Positions 17,878-25,362 of a stretch of DNA of 64,000 nt are shown in pieces. Origin of the DNA: Ruminococcus sp. (GTDB lineage Bacteria > Bacillota > Clostridia > Oscillospirales > Ruminococcaceae). Position 1 is the stretch's first letter. Every line of letters starts with the position of its first letter. The stretch covers positions 33,097 through 97,096 of the forward strand of contig JAGCWY010000080.1 of NCBI GenBank assembly GCA_017961625.1. Reading direction: 5' to 3'. Under the pieces are notes generated by a model. The model was not told the DNA's origin and did no database searches. It was given only the letters and a program-made list of their open reading frames with translations. The translations under genes were made by a program, and so were the position numbers.

Positions 17878-17882
17878 TTTTT

Positions 17883-18626
17883 ATGTTTGAACATGGATTT
17901 TTTGGAAATGTGCTGTCTAAGTACAATGAGTCGGGTGACTCTGTAATAAATAACAGCAATTCCATTCTGAGCACTATCAAGCCCGGAGAGTTTTTCCTTT
18001 GTGTAGGCACTGCGATAGTTATAGGCTTTCTTATAAGTCTTATCTATATGGTCACCCACAGAAAGGAAGGTTACTCACAGAGCTATGTTCTGACAATGAT
18101 AATGCTTCCTACGATTGTTGCAGCAATACTTCTCATTATCAATACCACAGCAGGTGCTCTCACACTTGCAGGTACATTGACTCTGGTAAGGTTCCGAAGC
18201 GTTGCCGGCGATCCAAAGGATATGGCTTTTATCTTCTTCGCAATGGGAACAGGTGTTGTATGCGGAGTTGGATATATCGGATTTGCACTGGTATTCTTTG
18301 CAGCTCTTGCTATTATCCTGTTTATACTTAGTGAGACTGATTTCGGCGGATGCAAGAAGAGACACATGACTCTCAAGATTGCTATCCCTGAAAACCTTGA
18401 TTATCAGGGAGTTTTTGAGCCTGTACTTGCTAAGTACACCACATTCTACAAGCTGAGAAGAGTAAAAACCACTAACTTTGGTACACTTTTTGAGCTTATC
18501 TATAGCGTTGATGTCCTTGACAACATCGACCAGAAGAAGTTCATCGATGAGCTTCGTACCCATAACGGAAATATGACGATCAATCTCGTATTCTTCAGAT
18601 ACGATGATAAGATCTATGAGAACTGA
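17883..18626 (+). CDS. DUF4956 membrane protein
   Basis: 247 residues with four predicted membrane helices in the N-terminal half. The conserved segment is TLAGTLTLVRFRSVAGDPKDMAFIFFAMG. A soluble C-terminal domain of about 100 residues follows. It is the standard partner of VTC-domain proteins, probably forming a membrane complex for polyphosphate synthesis or export; that role is inference. ATG 17883 lies 12 bases after AGGAG; an in-frame TTG at 17874 overlaps the previous stop but is only 3 bases from the same site. Confidence 0.83.
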   Translation: MFEHGFFGNVLSKYNESGDSVINNSNSILSTIKPGEFFLCVGTAIVIGFLISLIYMVTHRKEGYSQSYVLTMIMLPTIVAAILLIINTTAGALTLAGTLTLVRFRSVAGDPKDMAFIFFAMGTGVVCGVGYIGFALVFFAALAIILFILSETDFGGCKKRHMTLKIAIPENLDYQGVFEPVLAKYTTFYKLRRVKTTNFGTLFELIYSVDVLDNIDQKKFIDELRTHNGNMTINLVFFRYDDKIYEN

Positions 18627-18666
18627 TAGAAAACATAAATATAGATAAAATACCCTCTCAACCCTT

Positions 18667-18699
18667 TGCCGGACTTAATATGCCATATTGAGTCCGGCA
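18667..18699 (+). terminator. Long hairpin closing the VTC/DUF4956 operon
   Basis: TGCCGGACTTAATAT pairs with ATATTGAGTCCGGCA over 15 bp with one G-U pair. The following T-run is weak (ATTTG), so termination may be partial and the lipoprotein gene downstream may share the transcript. Confidence 0.55.
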
Positions 18700-18731
18700 A
18701 TTTGCATAAGGGGGGATAAGGAGATATGTAT

Positions 18732-20042
18732 ATGAAATATAGAAGGATATTAGCGGCTATGACCGCGTTCGCACTAATGGCTTCGGCTTGTTCATGCGGC
18801 AAGGAAGAAAAGGAAAAAACTGATAACGTCGAAAATACCACTGTCCAGGATGTGACGTCCAAGACTGGCAGCGGTGAAGTTACAGAAAAAACCACAAAGA
18901 AGAAAAACGACGAAAATATCACTGAAAAATCTACTGAGAAGTCAGGCGAGAGTACAACTACTGCCAATGCAGGGGAGAAGAAATCCGACGCAGTAGCAAC
19001 TACAGCTACAAACAGTAGCACATCAAATACGCCCACGGCTGAAAACAACAACAATAACAATGATAATAACAACGTTGAAATGGACAGTGCTGGCGATGAG
19101 ACTGGCGGAGGAGGAGATAACTCGGCTGAAGAAAAGGTCTACACGGCTGAGATAGAACTCGGCGTTTCGCCGAAGGTCAAGGGTACAAACGTATCTGTAA
19201 GCGGCTCCATTGTCACAATAAACGCAGGCGGCGATTTCAGGTTTTACGGCAGCGTCAGCGACGGTCAAATATGTGTTAGTACAGCTACCGAGGAAAAGGT
19301 AACTGTGGTCCTTGACGGAGTTGACATATCAAATTCCAACGGACCGGCAATATTTATCAACGAAGCCAAGAAATGTACTATCAAATCTCGTGAGGGCACT
19401 GTTAACTACCTCAGCGACGGAGGCAATGACAAGATCAACAATGGTGTTATATTCTCAAATGATACGGTGCGCCTTAAAGGCAACGGAGAGCTGAATATTA
19501 CTGCAAACAACGCTCATGGCATCGCCAGTGACGATGATATAATTATAGATAATGGTACATACAATATTAACTCGAAGAAATCTGGGTTGTTCGCACACGA
19601 CGACATTACCATAAATGAGGGATGGCTAAATATAAAGGGCGGCACCAACGGTATAAAGTCAAAAGGAACACTAAATATAAACGGCGGATATACTGTTATT
19701 TCCGGCGGCACCAAGGAGGACAAGAGCTCAATTTACTCTGAGAGTAGCTTCAGCTATACCGGCGGTTACATTTATGCGGCAGGAAACCGAGTATCAGAGC
19801 CAACATACTCCGAGGCTCCATTTATTATCCTTGATCTCGGCGTTACTGCGGCGGCAGGAAGCAACGTGGAAATGTTACTGAATGGTCAGAGAATGATATC
19901 TTTTGAACCTCATAACGATTTCCGTTGTCTGCTCATGATCGCACCCGAGGTGAACAATGGCAGTACATTCCGTGCAAATGTTAACGGAGAAGGAAAAGAT
20001 TTTACTGTTTCGAGAACAGATAATATATTTAGAATGAATTAA
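18732..20042 (+). CDS. Cthe_2159-like carbohydrate-binding lipoprotein
   Basis: 436 residues. A lipoprotein signal with lipobox near LMASAC is followed by a long Thr/Lys/Glu/Asn-rich spacer (about 25-135) that would hold the domain away from the membrane. The C-terminal 300 residues are a right-handed beta-helix type repeat (NNGVIFSNDTVRLKGNGELNI, HGIASDDDIIIDNG, FAHDDITINEGWLNI) of the Cthe_2159 family. A member of that family binds polygalacturonate. ATG 18732 is 8 bases after AAGGAG; ATG 18726 is too close. Genes of this family often neighbour VTC/DUF4956 genes. Confidence 0.83.
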   Translation: MKYRRILAAMTAFALMASACSCGKEEKEKTDNVENTTVQDVTSKTGSGEVTEKTTKKKNDENITEKSTEKSGESTTTANAGEKKSDAVATTATNSSTSNTPTAENNNNNNDNNNVEMDSAGDETGGGGDNSAEEKVYTAEIELGVSPKVKGTNVSVSGSIVTINAGGDFRFYGSVSDGQICVSTATEEKVTVVLDGVDISNSNGPAIFINEAKKCTIKSREGTVNYLSDGGNDKINNGVIFSNDTVRLKGNGELNITANNAHGIASDDDIIIDNGTYNINSKKSGLFAHDDITINEGWLNIKGGTNGIKSKGTLNINGGYTVISGGTKEDKSSIYSESSFSYTGGYIYAAGNRVSEPTYSEAPFIILDLGVTAAAGSNVEMLLNGQRMISFEPHNDFRCLLMIAPEVNNGSTFRANVNGEGKDFTVSRTDNIFRMN

Positions 20043-20171
20043 CAAAAAACATTTTTTACAAATTTTGTAAATAAGAGAAATCAGAAAACATATTCACAAA
20101 AAATTAACTCGAAAAATAGTGAAAAAACAGTCAAAAGTACATGATATTATATTTCTGTGTATTAATGTATA

Positions 20172-20200
20172 TTGAAAAGTACGTAGATATGCAATATAAT
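20172..20200 (+). promoter_or_regulatory. SigmaA promoter with no coding gene behind it
   Basis: TTGAAA (20172-20177), 17-bp spacer, TATAAT (20195-20200). Predicted start near 20207. No protein-coding frame begins before the terminator at 20437-20462. Confidence 0.75.
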
Positions 20201-20206
20201 AATATC

Positions 20207-20462
20207 AGCAATTGAAGATATTTAGTTTTCAGCATCAAGTACCCTCCCCTCTCATGTGCTTGATATTGAGTAATATTTTCACTTGCACGCCATAGAAATA
20301 GTTTTGTCAAGTAATAAAACTAACCCCTTTCATTTGTAATTTTTTCATGTTTTCTATTCTCAATAACTTATTTTAACTTATTGTCTATGGCTCGGTCCAC
20401 AGTGCTAAACGATGAAAATCGTTTGGGCCGATTTCTCCGCTCCTTGCGAGCGGAATTTTTTT
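20207..20462 (+). ncRNA. Candidate small RNA with C-rich loop
   Basis: About 256 nt between a consensus promoter and a strong terminator. Hairpin 1: ATCAAGTAC (20234-20242) with GTGCTTGAT (20256-20264); the 13-base loop is CCTCCCCTCTCAT. GCCATAGA (20289-20296) pairs with TCTATGGC (20384-20391). TATTGAG (20264-20270) can pair with CTCAATA (20359-20365), which would form a pseudoknot or an alternative fold. Hairpin 3: CGGTCC/GGGCCG around AAACGAT-GAAA-ATCGTTT. The exposed CCCUCCCCUC could pair with Shine-Dalgarno sequences; that is inference. Confidence 0.55.
20437..20462 (+). terminator. Rho-independent terminator of the candidate small RNA
   Basis: CCGCTC-CTTGC-GAGCGG followed by AA and seven Ts. 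Confidence 0.85.
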
Positions 20463-20499
20463 ACATTATGAAACTTGCGTGAAATATTATATAATCTGC

Positions 20500-20528
20500 T
20501 TGACAAATTCAATAATCCGTGATATTAT
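20500..20528 (+). promoter_or_regulatory. SigmaA promoter of the RHH gene
   Basis: TTGACA (20500-20505), 17-bp spacer, TATTAT (20523-20528). The start codon follows at 20560. Confidence 0.8.
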
Positions 20529-20559
20529 GTATATAACACAGAAGGGAAGTGATGTACTA

Positions 20560-21204
20560 ATGAAAAAAAGCGTATACAGCCTCGTGCTTATGGATGACGT
20601 GATAAAGGCTGTTGACGAGCAGGCGTATCGTCTTGGTACGAGCCGCTCAAACCTAATAAATCAGATTCTTGCGGAGCGTCTTTCCTGCGTTACTCCAGAA
20701 ATGCGTATGCGAGAGATATTTGATCAGGTGGCAGAGTTGGTGAGCAGTAGCTTTAGGATACAAGAGCAGCGCTCGCCTTCGTTAATGACTGTACGTACAG
20801 CTTTAGAGTATAAGTACAGACCAACTATAAACTATAAGGTAGAACTTGAACGTTCTCCCAAGGATTACATTGGTACCCTGAGAGTAAATATACGTACTCA
20901 GAGCGCAGCTCTGATAGATATGTTCCATAGTTTTTTCGCCTACAGAGCAAAGCTTGAAAATGCTTACCTTTCAAGACTTGGTGTAGGGAATTATAGCTGT
21001 GAGATAGGCGATGGCAGCTTCGCAAGAAGACTTATAAATACAGGTGTTCTCAGCGGAGAAAAGGCTGGAGAGGCTATAGGCGAGTACATCAAGAATCTTG
21101 ATCATGCGGTGAAGACTTATTTTGCAGCTCCATCAGAGTTCGGGGAAAACGCCTCACTACTTGAAAAGAACTACCGGGCTCTGCTAAGCAGATATATTAT
21201 TTAG
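20560..21204 (+). CDS. Ribbon-helix-helix DNA-binding domain protein
   Basis: 214 residues. Residues 1-50 (KKSVYSLVLMDDVIKAVDEQAYRLGTSRS, then NLINQILAERLS) form a MetJ/Arc-type ribbon-helix-helix. The remaining 160 residues are a conserved-looking domain of unknown function (TALEYKYRPTINYKVELERS). Probably a transcriptional regulator; the operator and targets are unknown. ATG 20560 with AAGGGAAGTG upstream is used; the longer frame from 20479 would start inside its own promoter. It sits immediately upstream of clpB, possibly as a regulator of it. Confidence 0.72.
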   Translation: MKKSVYSLVLMDDVIKAVDEQAYRLGTSRSNLINQILAERLSCVTPEMRMREIFDQVAELVSSSFRIQEQRSPSLMTVRTALEYKYRPTINYKVELERSPKDYIGTLRVNIRTQSAALIDMFHSFFAYRAKLENAYLSRLGVGNYSCEIGDGSFARRLINTGVLSGEKAGEAIGEYIKNLDHAVKTYFAAPSEFGENASLLEKNYRALLSRYII

Positions 21205-21210
21205 AGAAAT

Positions 21211-21287
21211 GAAGGCGTAAATAACTTTCTGTGTAGTTCGGGGCAATTATGAAATTGTCTGCCTGCCTTCAAACACAAAAAAGTTAT
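21211..21287 (+). promoter_or_regulatory. clpB leader with two mutually exclusive pairings
   Basis: ATAACTTT (21221-21228) pairs with AAAGTTAT (21280-21287), extended by TGTG/CACA-type pairs and an inner hairpin GGCAATT/AATTGtctGCC. Alternatively GAAGGC (21211-21216) pairs with GCCTTC (21265-21270), which crosses the first stem. No CIRCE or CtsR-type operator is visible. Confidence 0.4.
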
Positions 21288-21344
21288 ATTCCCGTTGAAG
21301 AAAGTAAGGATAAATTTGAAATATTGTGACAGGAGGATATTATT

Positions 21345-23942
21345 ATGAATGCAGAAAAATTGACTCAGAAGTCCATTGATGCTGTAAGGAAGGCTCAAAG
21401 CATAGCTGTTATGCAGTCAAATTCGGTTATAGAGCCTGTACATCTGCTTGCTGGACTTGTACGACAGGAGAATGGACTTATCCCTCAGCTCTTAAAAAAG
21501 ATGAATGTAGATGAGGATATCTTCGATAGCGAGATTGAGAAGAAGATAAACGGTCTCCCGAAGATAACAGGAAGCGGCAGAAGCAGTAATATAGGTATAT
21601 CAGCAGAGTGCGACAGAGTGCTGACAAATGCTGAAGGAATAGCTTCAAATATGAAGGACGAGTTCGTTTCCGTTGAGCACCTTATGCTTGCTCTTATCGA
21701 CTGCAAGGACAGGGAGGTATCACAGCTTTTCAGTACATTCAACATCACCAAGGACAGCTTTCTAAGTGCTCTTATGTCGGTAAGGGGAAATACCCGTGTT
21801 ACTACGGAGAATCCTGAGGACACCTACGATGTGTTGACGAAGTACGGTCAGGAGCTTGTTGGGCTTGCCAGGCGAAACAAGCTTGACCCAGTTATTGGAC
21901 GTGACAGTGAGATACGAAATGTTATCCGCATACTCTCAAGAAAGACGAAAAACAATCCTGTCCTCATCGGTGAGCCGGGCGTCGGAAAAACTGCTATCGC
22001 AGAAGGACTTGCCCTGCGTATCGTTGCGGGAGACGTTCCAGACAGCCTTAAGGACAGAAAGGTATTCTCCCTCGATATGGGTGCTCTCGTCGCAGGTGCA
22101 AAGTACAGAGGCGAGTTCGAGGAGCGTTTGAAGGCTGTACTCAATGAAATAAAAAATAGCAACGGTCAGATACTATTATTTATAGATGAGCTCCATACTA
22201 TCGTAGGTGCAGGCAAGACAGACGGAGCTATGGATGCAGGCAACCTCTTAAAGCCTATGCTGGCAAGGGGTGAGCTTCACTGTATCGGTGCTACTACCCT
22301 TAACGAGTACCGCCAGTACATTGAGAAGGACCCTGCTCTCGAAAGACGTTTCCAGCCTGTTATGGTGGACGAACCGAGTGTTGAGGATACTATTTCTATT
22401 CTTCGCGGTCTGAAAGAGCGCTATGAGGTATTCCATGGTGTCAAGATAAGCGATAATGCGCTTATCTCTGCGGCTGTGCTTTCAAATAGATATATAACCG
22501 ACAGATTCCTTCCTGATAAGGCTATAGATCTTATTGATGAAGCCTGTGCGACTATCCGTACAGAAATGGACTCCATGCCGACTGAGCTTGATGTTATCTC
22601 ACGTAAGATAGTTCAGCTTGAAATCGAAGAAGCTGCTCTAAAGAAGGAAAGTGACAATATCTCTCAGGAGCACCTTGAGGAGATACAGAAGGAACTTGCA
22701 GAGCTTCGTGAGAAGTTCAACAGCATGAAGGCAAAGTGGGAGAATGAAAAGAATGACATCTCCGCTGTGCAGAAGCTACGTGAGGCGATAGAGCGCACAG
22801 GTGGAGAGATAGACAAGGCAGAGCGCGAGTACGACCTTAACAAGGCGGCAGAGCTCAAATACGGCAAGTTGCCGCAACTGCAGAAGGAGCTTGAGGAGCT
22901 AGAAAAGCAGGCTGAGCATGACATCGAGAACGGCAGGCTTCTTCGTGACAAGGTAACAGAGGACGAAATAGCAAAGATTGTATGCCGCTGGACAGGTATA
23001 CCTGTTTCAAAGCTCATGGAAGGCGAAAAAGAAAAGATACTTGGGCTGGAAGGACTTCTCCATAAGAGGGTTATCGGACAGGATGAAGCGGTAACAAAGG
23101 TAAGCGAGGCTATACTCCGTTCTCGTGCCGGTATACAGGCTCCCGACAGGCCTATAGGGTCATTCCTGTTCCTCGGTCCTACAGGCGTCGGAAAAACAGA
23201 GCTTGCAAAAGCACTTTCAGAAATACTTTTCGACGACGAAAAGAATATCATACGTATCGATATGAGCGAGTACATGGAGAAATTCAGCGTTAGTCGCCTG
23301 ATAGGAGCGCCTCCCGGCTATGTAGGCTACGACGAGGGTGGACAGCTTACAGAAGCAGTCCGCAGAAAGCCATATTCAGTTGTGCTTTTCGACGAGATAG
23401 AAAAGGCTCACCCCGATGTGTTCAATATTCTTTTACAGGTTCTTGACGACGGACGAATAACTGATTCTCAGGGCAGAACAGTAGACTTCAAGAATACTAT
23501 CATTATACTCACTTCAAACCTCGGTTCACCATATATATTGGATGGAATTGACGCAAACGGCGAAATAACTGATGAGGCTAGAACTCAGGTGGAGGGATTG
23601 CTCAAAACACAGTTCCGTCCGGAGTTCCTTAACCGTCTTGACGAGATAATCTTCTACAAGCCTTTGGCTAAAACAGAGATAATAAAGATAGTCGACCTTA
23701 TGCTGGCTGACCTGCAGAAGCGCCTTGAAGACAAGCATATCCGCATAAGCGTAAGCGAAGCTGCCAAGAACTATATCGTTGAGTGCGGTTATGATCCGAA
23801 TTTTGGCGCCAGACCGCTGAGAAGGTTCATACAGCGCAACGTGGAGACACTTGCGGCTAAGCGTATCATCAGCGGCAACCTTGCGGCAGGAGATGTCATT
23901 GATATCGATCTTGACGAAAACGGAAGACTTGTGGCTGATTGA
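21345..23942 (+). CDS. clpB: ATP-dependent disaggregase ClpB
   Basis: 865 residues, the usual ClpB length. An N-terminal Clp-N repeat domain (1-145) precedes NBD1, with Walker A GEPGVGKTA and LFIDELHTIVGAGK. The coiled-coil middle domain (about 410-530) is what distinguishes ClpB from ClpA/ClpC. NBD2 has GPTGVGKTE, VSRLIGAPPGYVGYDEGG and LNRLDEI. It works with DnaK to resolve aggregates. The IGL/F ClpP-binding loop is not evident. The ribosome binding site AGGAGG lies just before the start. Confidence 0.97.
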   Translation: MNAEKLTQKSIDAVRKAQSIAVMQSNSVIEPVHLLAGLVRQENGLIPQLLKKMNVDEDIFDSEIEKKINGLPKITGSGRSSNIGISAECDRVLTNAEGIASNMKDEFVSVEHLMLALIDCKDREVSQLFSTFNITKDSFLSALMSVRGNTRVTTENPEDTYDVLTKYGQELVGLARRNKLDPVIGRDSEIRNVIRILSRKTKNNPVLIGEPGVGKTAIAEGLALRIVAGDVPDSLKDRKVFSLDMGALVAGAKYRGEFEERLKAVLNEIKNSNGQILLFIDELHTIVGAGKTDGAMDAGNLLKPMLARGELHCIGATTLNEYRQYIEKDPALERRFQPVMVDEPSVEDTISILRGLKERYEVFHGVKISDNALISAAVLSNRYITDRFLPDKAIDLIDEACATIRTEMDSMPTELDVISRKIVQLEIEEAALKKESDNISQEHLEEIQKELAELREKFNSMKAKWENEKNDISAVQKLREAIERTGGEIDKAEREYDLNKAAELKYGKLPQLQKELEELEKQAEHDIENGRLLRDKVTEDEIAKIVCRWTGIPVSKLMEGEKEKILGLEGLLHKRVIGQDEAVTKVSEAILRSRAGIQAPDRPIGSFLFLGPTGVGKTELAKALSEILFDDEKNIIRIDMSEYMEKFSVSRLIGAPPGYVGYDEGGQLTEAVRRKPYSVVLFDEIEKAHPDVFNILLQVLDDGRITDSQGRTVDFKNTIIILTSNLGSPYILDGIDANGEITDEARTQVEGLLKTQFRPEFLNRLDEIIFYKPLAKTEIIKIVDLMLADLQKRLEDKHIRISVSEAAKNYIVECGYDPNFGARPLRRFIQRNVETLAAKRIISGNLAAGDVIDIDLDENGRLVAD

Positions 23943-24106
23943 TAAGAAGCTGTTTGAAAAACTCTTTCTATAATACGGAGAAATAGCATGAAATTCAATG
24001 AAAACCATTGAATAATGAAAAACAAATTTCAAAATCTGCGTTTTGCACAAAAACAGCTGCTCATTTTTGTTAGATATTTTGGCAAGCAGGAAACTTAAGT
24101 GCAAGA

Positions 24107-24139
24107 GGAGCGCACAAAGTGCGCTCCAAACTTTTTTTT
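24107..24139 (+). terminator. Strong terminator downstream of clpB
   Basis: GGAGCGCAC-AAA-GTGCGCTCC followed by AAAC and eight Ts. The stretch 24140-24390 after it is AT-rich and I see no gene in it. Confidence 0.85.
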
Positions 24140-24390
24140 AGGAGGAATTTGCCTGTATTACGTGGAATTACAAGGGTGAAGTTTTTGGGATTCATACCAT
24201 TTGTAGTGTTTTTCTCATTGTGATAGTTTGTCTTTCATAGTCGAGTTTTCCTTTATATTTCGGAATAAATGGGCTATATTATACCGCAAGTAATATTTGC
24301 GACCGACAAAAAATTTTTCTTGAACGGAAAATAGGCAAATTCTCTGTCCGTTTTGAATAAAAAAGCCCTTACAAATGGCTGTATATACGT

Positions 24391-24445
24391 CAATTTGTCT
24401 TTTTTTCATGAATTACTTGACAAATTGGAATAATGGGTATATAAT
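24391..24445 (+). promoter_or_regulatory. HU promoter with overlapping inverted repeat
   Basis: TTGACA (24417-24422), 17-bp spacer, TATAAT (24440-24445), a full consensus. CAATTTGTC (24391-24399) and GACAAATTG (24419-24427) form a perfect 9-bp inverted repeat that covers the -35 box, a possible operator. Confidence 0.75.
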
Positions 24446-24483
24446 TCTAATTGTAAAATCTTATTTTATGGAGGATACTAACC

Positions 24484-24759
24484 ATGACAAAAACCGAATT
24501 AATCAGTGCAGTAGCTGATAAGGCTGACTTCACAAAGAAGAACGCTGAGACTGCTGTAAACGCAATCATCTCAACAATCACAGACGCTCTTGCAGGCGGT
24601 GAGAAGGTTTCTATCGTTGGATTTGGAACATTTGAGGTTCGTGACCGTAAGGCTAAGCAGGTCATCAATCCTCAGACAAAGAAGATGATGACTGCTCCTG
24701 CTTCAAAGGCTCCCGCTTTCAAGGCTGGCCAGGCACTTAAGAACGCTGTAAACAAGTAA
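24484..24759 (+). CDS. hup: HU-family DNA-binding protein
   Basis: 91 residues, a standard HU: MTKTELISAVADKADFTKKN, GGEKVSIVGFGTFEVRDRKAK and the DNA-contacting arm NPQTKKMMTAPASKAPAFKAG. It wraps and bends chromosomal DNA. A strong consensus promoter fits its abundance. The next gene follows after 19 bases. Confidence 0.96.
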   Translation: MTKTELISAVADKADFTKKNAETAVNAIISTITDALAGGEKVSIVGFGTFEVRDRKAKQVINPQTKKMMTAPASKAPAFKAGQALKNAVNK

Positions 24760-24778
24760 TTCTAAGGAGGATACTATC

Positions 24779-25234
24779 ATGCCAGATAACAAGACTGCAG
24801 AAAAGAAAGTAGTAGAAACAGTTGCTGCTCCCGCTGAGGAGAAGAAGGCTCCTGCTAAGAAGGCTACCGCTGCTAAGAAAGCTCCTGCTGCTAAGAAGCC
24901 TGCTGAGAAGAAGGCTGTAGCTAAGAAGCCCGCTGCTAAGAAGCCCGCTGCTAAGAAGCCTGCTGCTAAGAAGCCAGTTGCTAAGAAGCCTGCTGCTAAG
25001 AAGTCAGCTGCTAAGAAGCCTGCTGCTAAGAAGACTGCTGCAGCTGCCGTAGACAGCAAGGTAGTTATTCAGGCAATGGGTTCAGAGGTAAGCACTGCTG
25101 ACCTTATTGCAAAGGCTACAAAGGCTTCCGGCGTTAAGAAGGCTGATAAGGTGGATATCTATATCAGACCTGACGTAAACAGAGTTTACTATGTTGTTAA
25201 CGGCGATATCCTTGGCGATTTTAATCTCTTCTAA
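24779..25234 (+). CDS. Lys/Ala/Pro-rich H1-like tail fused to a DUF6465-type domain
   Basis: 151 residues. Residues about 20-90 are repeats of KKPAA/KKAPA, very basic and like eukaryotic histone H1 tails and bacterial HctB/AlgP proteins. Residues about 92-151 form a small folded domain (VVIQAMGSEVSTADLIAKATKASG... then YYVVNGDILGDFNLF) of the DUF6465 type. Being 19 bases after HU suggests nucleoid binding, which is inference. The DNA coding the tail is itself repetitive (GCTAAGAAGCC units). A terminator follows. Confidence 0.82.
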   Translation: MPDNKTAEKKVVETVAAPAEEKKAPAKKATAAKKAPAAKKPAEKKAVAKKPAAKKPAAKKPAAKKPVAKKPAAKKSAAKKPAAKKTAAAAVDSKVVIQAMGSEVSTADLIAKATKASGVKKADKVDIYIRPDVNRVYYVVNGDILGDFNLF

Positions 25235-25242
25235 GAACGATA

Positions 25243-25269
25243 AGCTCCGCTTTATGCGGAGCTTTTTTA
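25243..25269 (+). terminator. Terminator of the HU operon
   Basis: AGCTCCGC-TTTAT-GCGGAGCT with a T-run. Confidence 0.85.
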
Positions 25270-25298
25270 TTTATTATACTTTTGTATATATGCTAGAC

Positions 25299-25330
25299 GA
25301 TAAAGGCTCTCACTAAGGAGAGCCTTTATC
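25299..25330. terminator. 13-bp hairpin between convergent genes
   Basis: GATAAAGGCTCTC-ACTAAG-GAGAGCCTTTATC, a perfect stem between the HU operon and the convergent dockerin gene. The T-tract is poor on both strands, so it may terminate weakly in both directions. Confidence 0.5.
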
Positions 25331-25362
25331 ATATTTGTATCATGTTTTCTATTTCTTGACTG

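Noticed and set aside
20207..20462. 6S RNA or tmRNA as the identity of the candidate small RNA
   Set aside because: No 5'-3' closing stem with a large central bubble typical of 6S, and no tRNA-like ends or tag reading frame as in tmRNA.
20395..20462. CRISPR repeat or att site in the palindromic stretch
   Set aside because: The palindromes are single-copy hairpins ending in a T-run, not repeated with spacers. I saw no CRISPR array anywhere in the window.
24703..25059. Minus-strand frame opposite the H1-like gene
   Set aside because: Its Phe/Leu/Ala repeats are the complement of AAG-GCT codons; no ribosome binding site.
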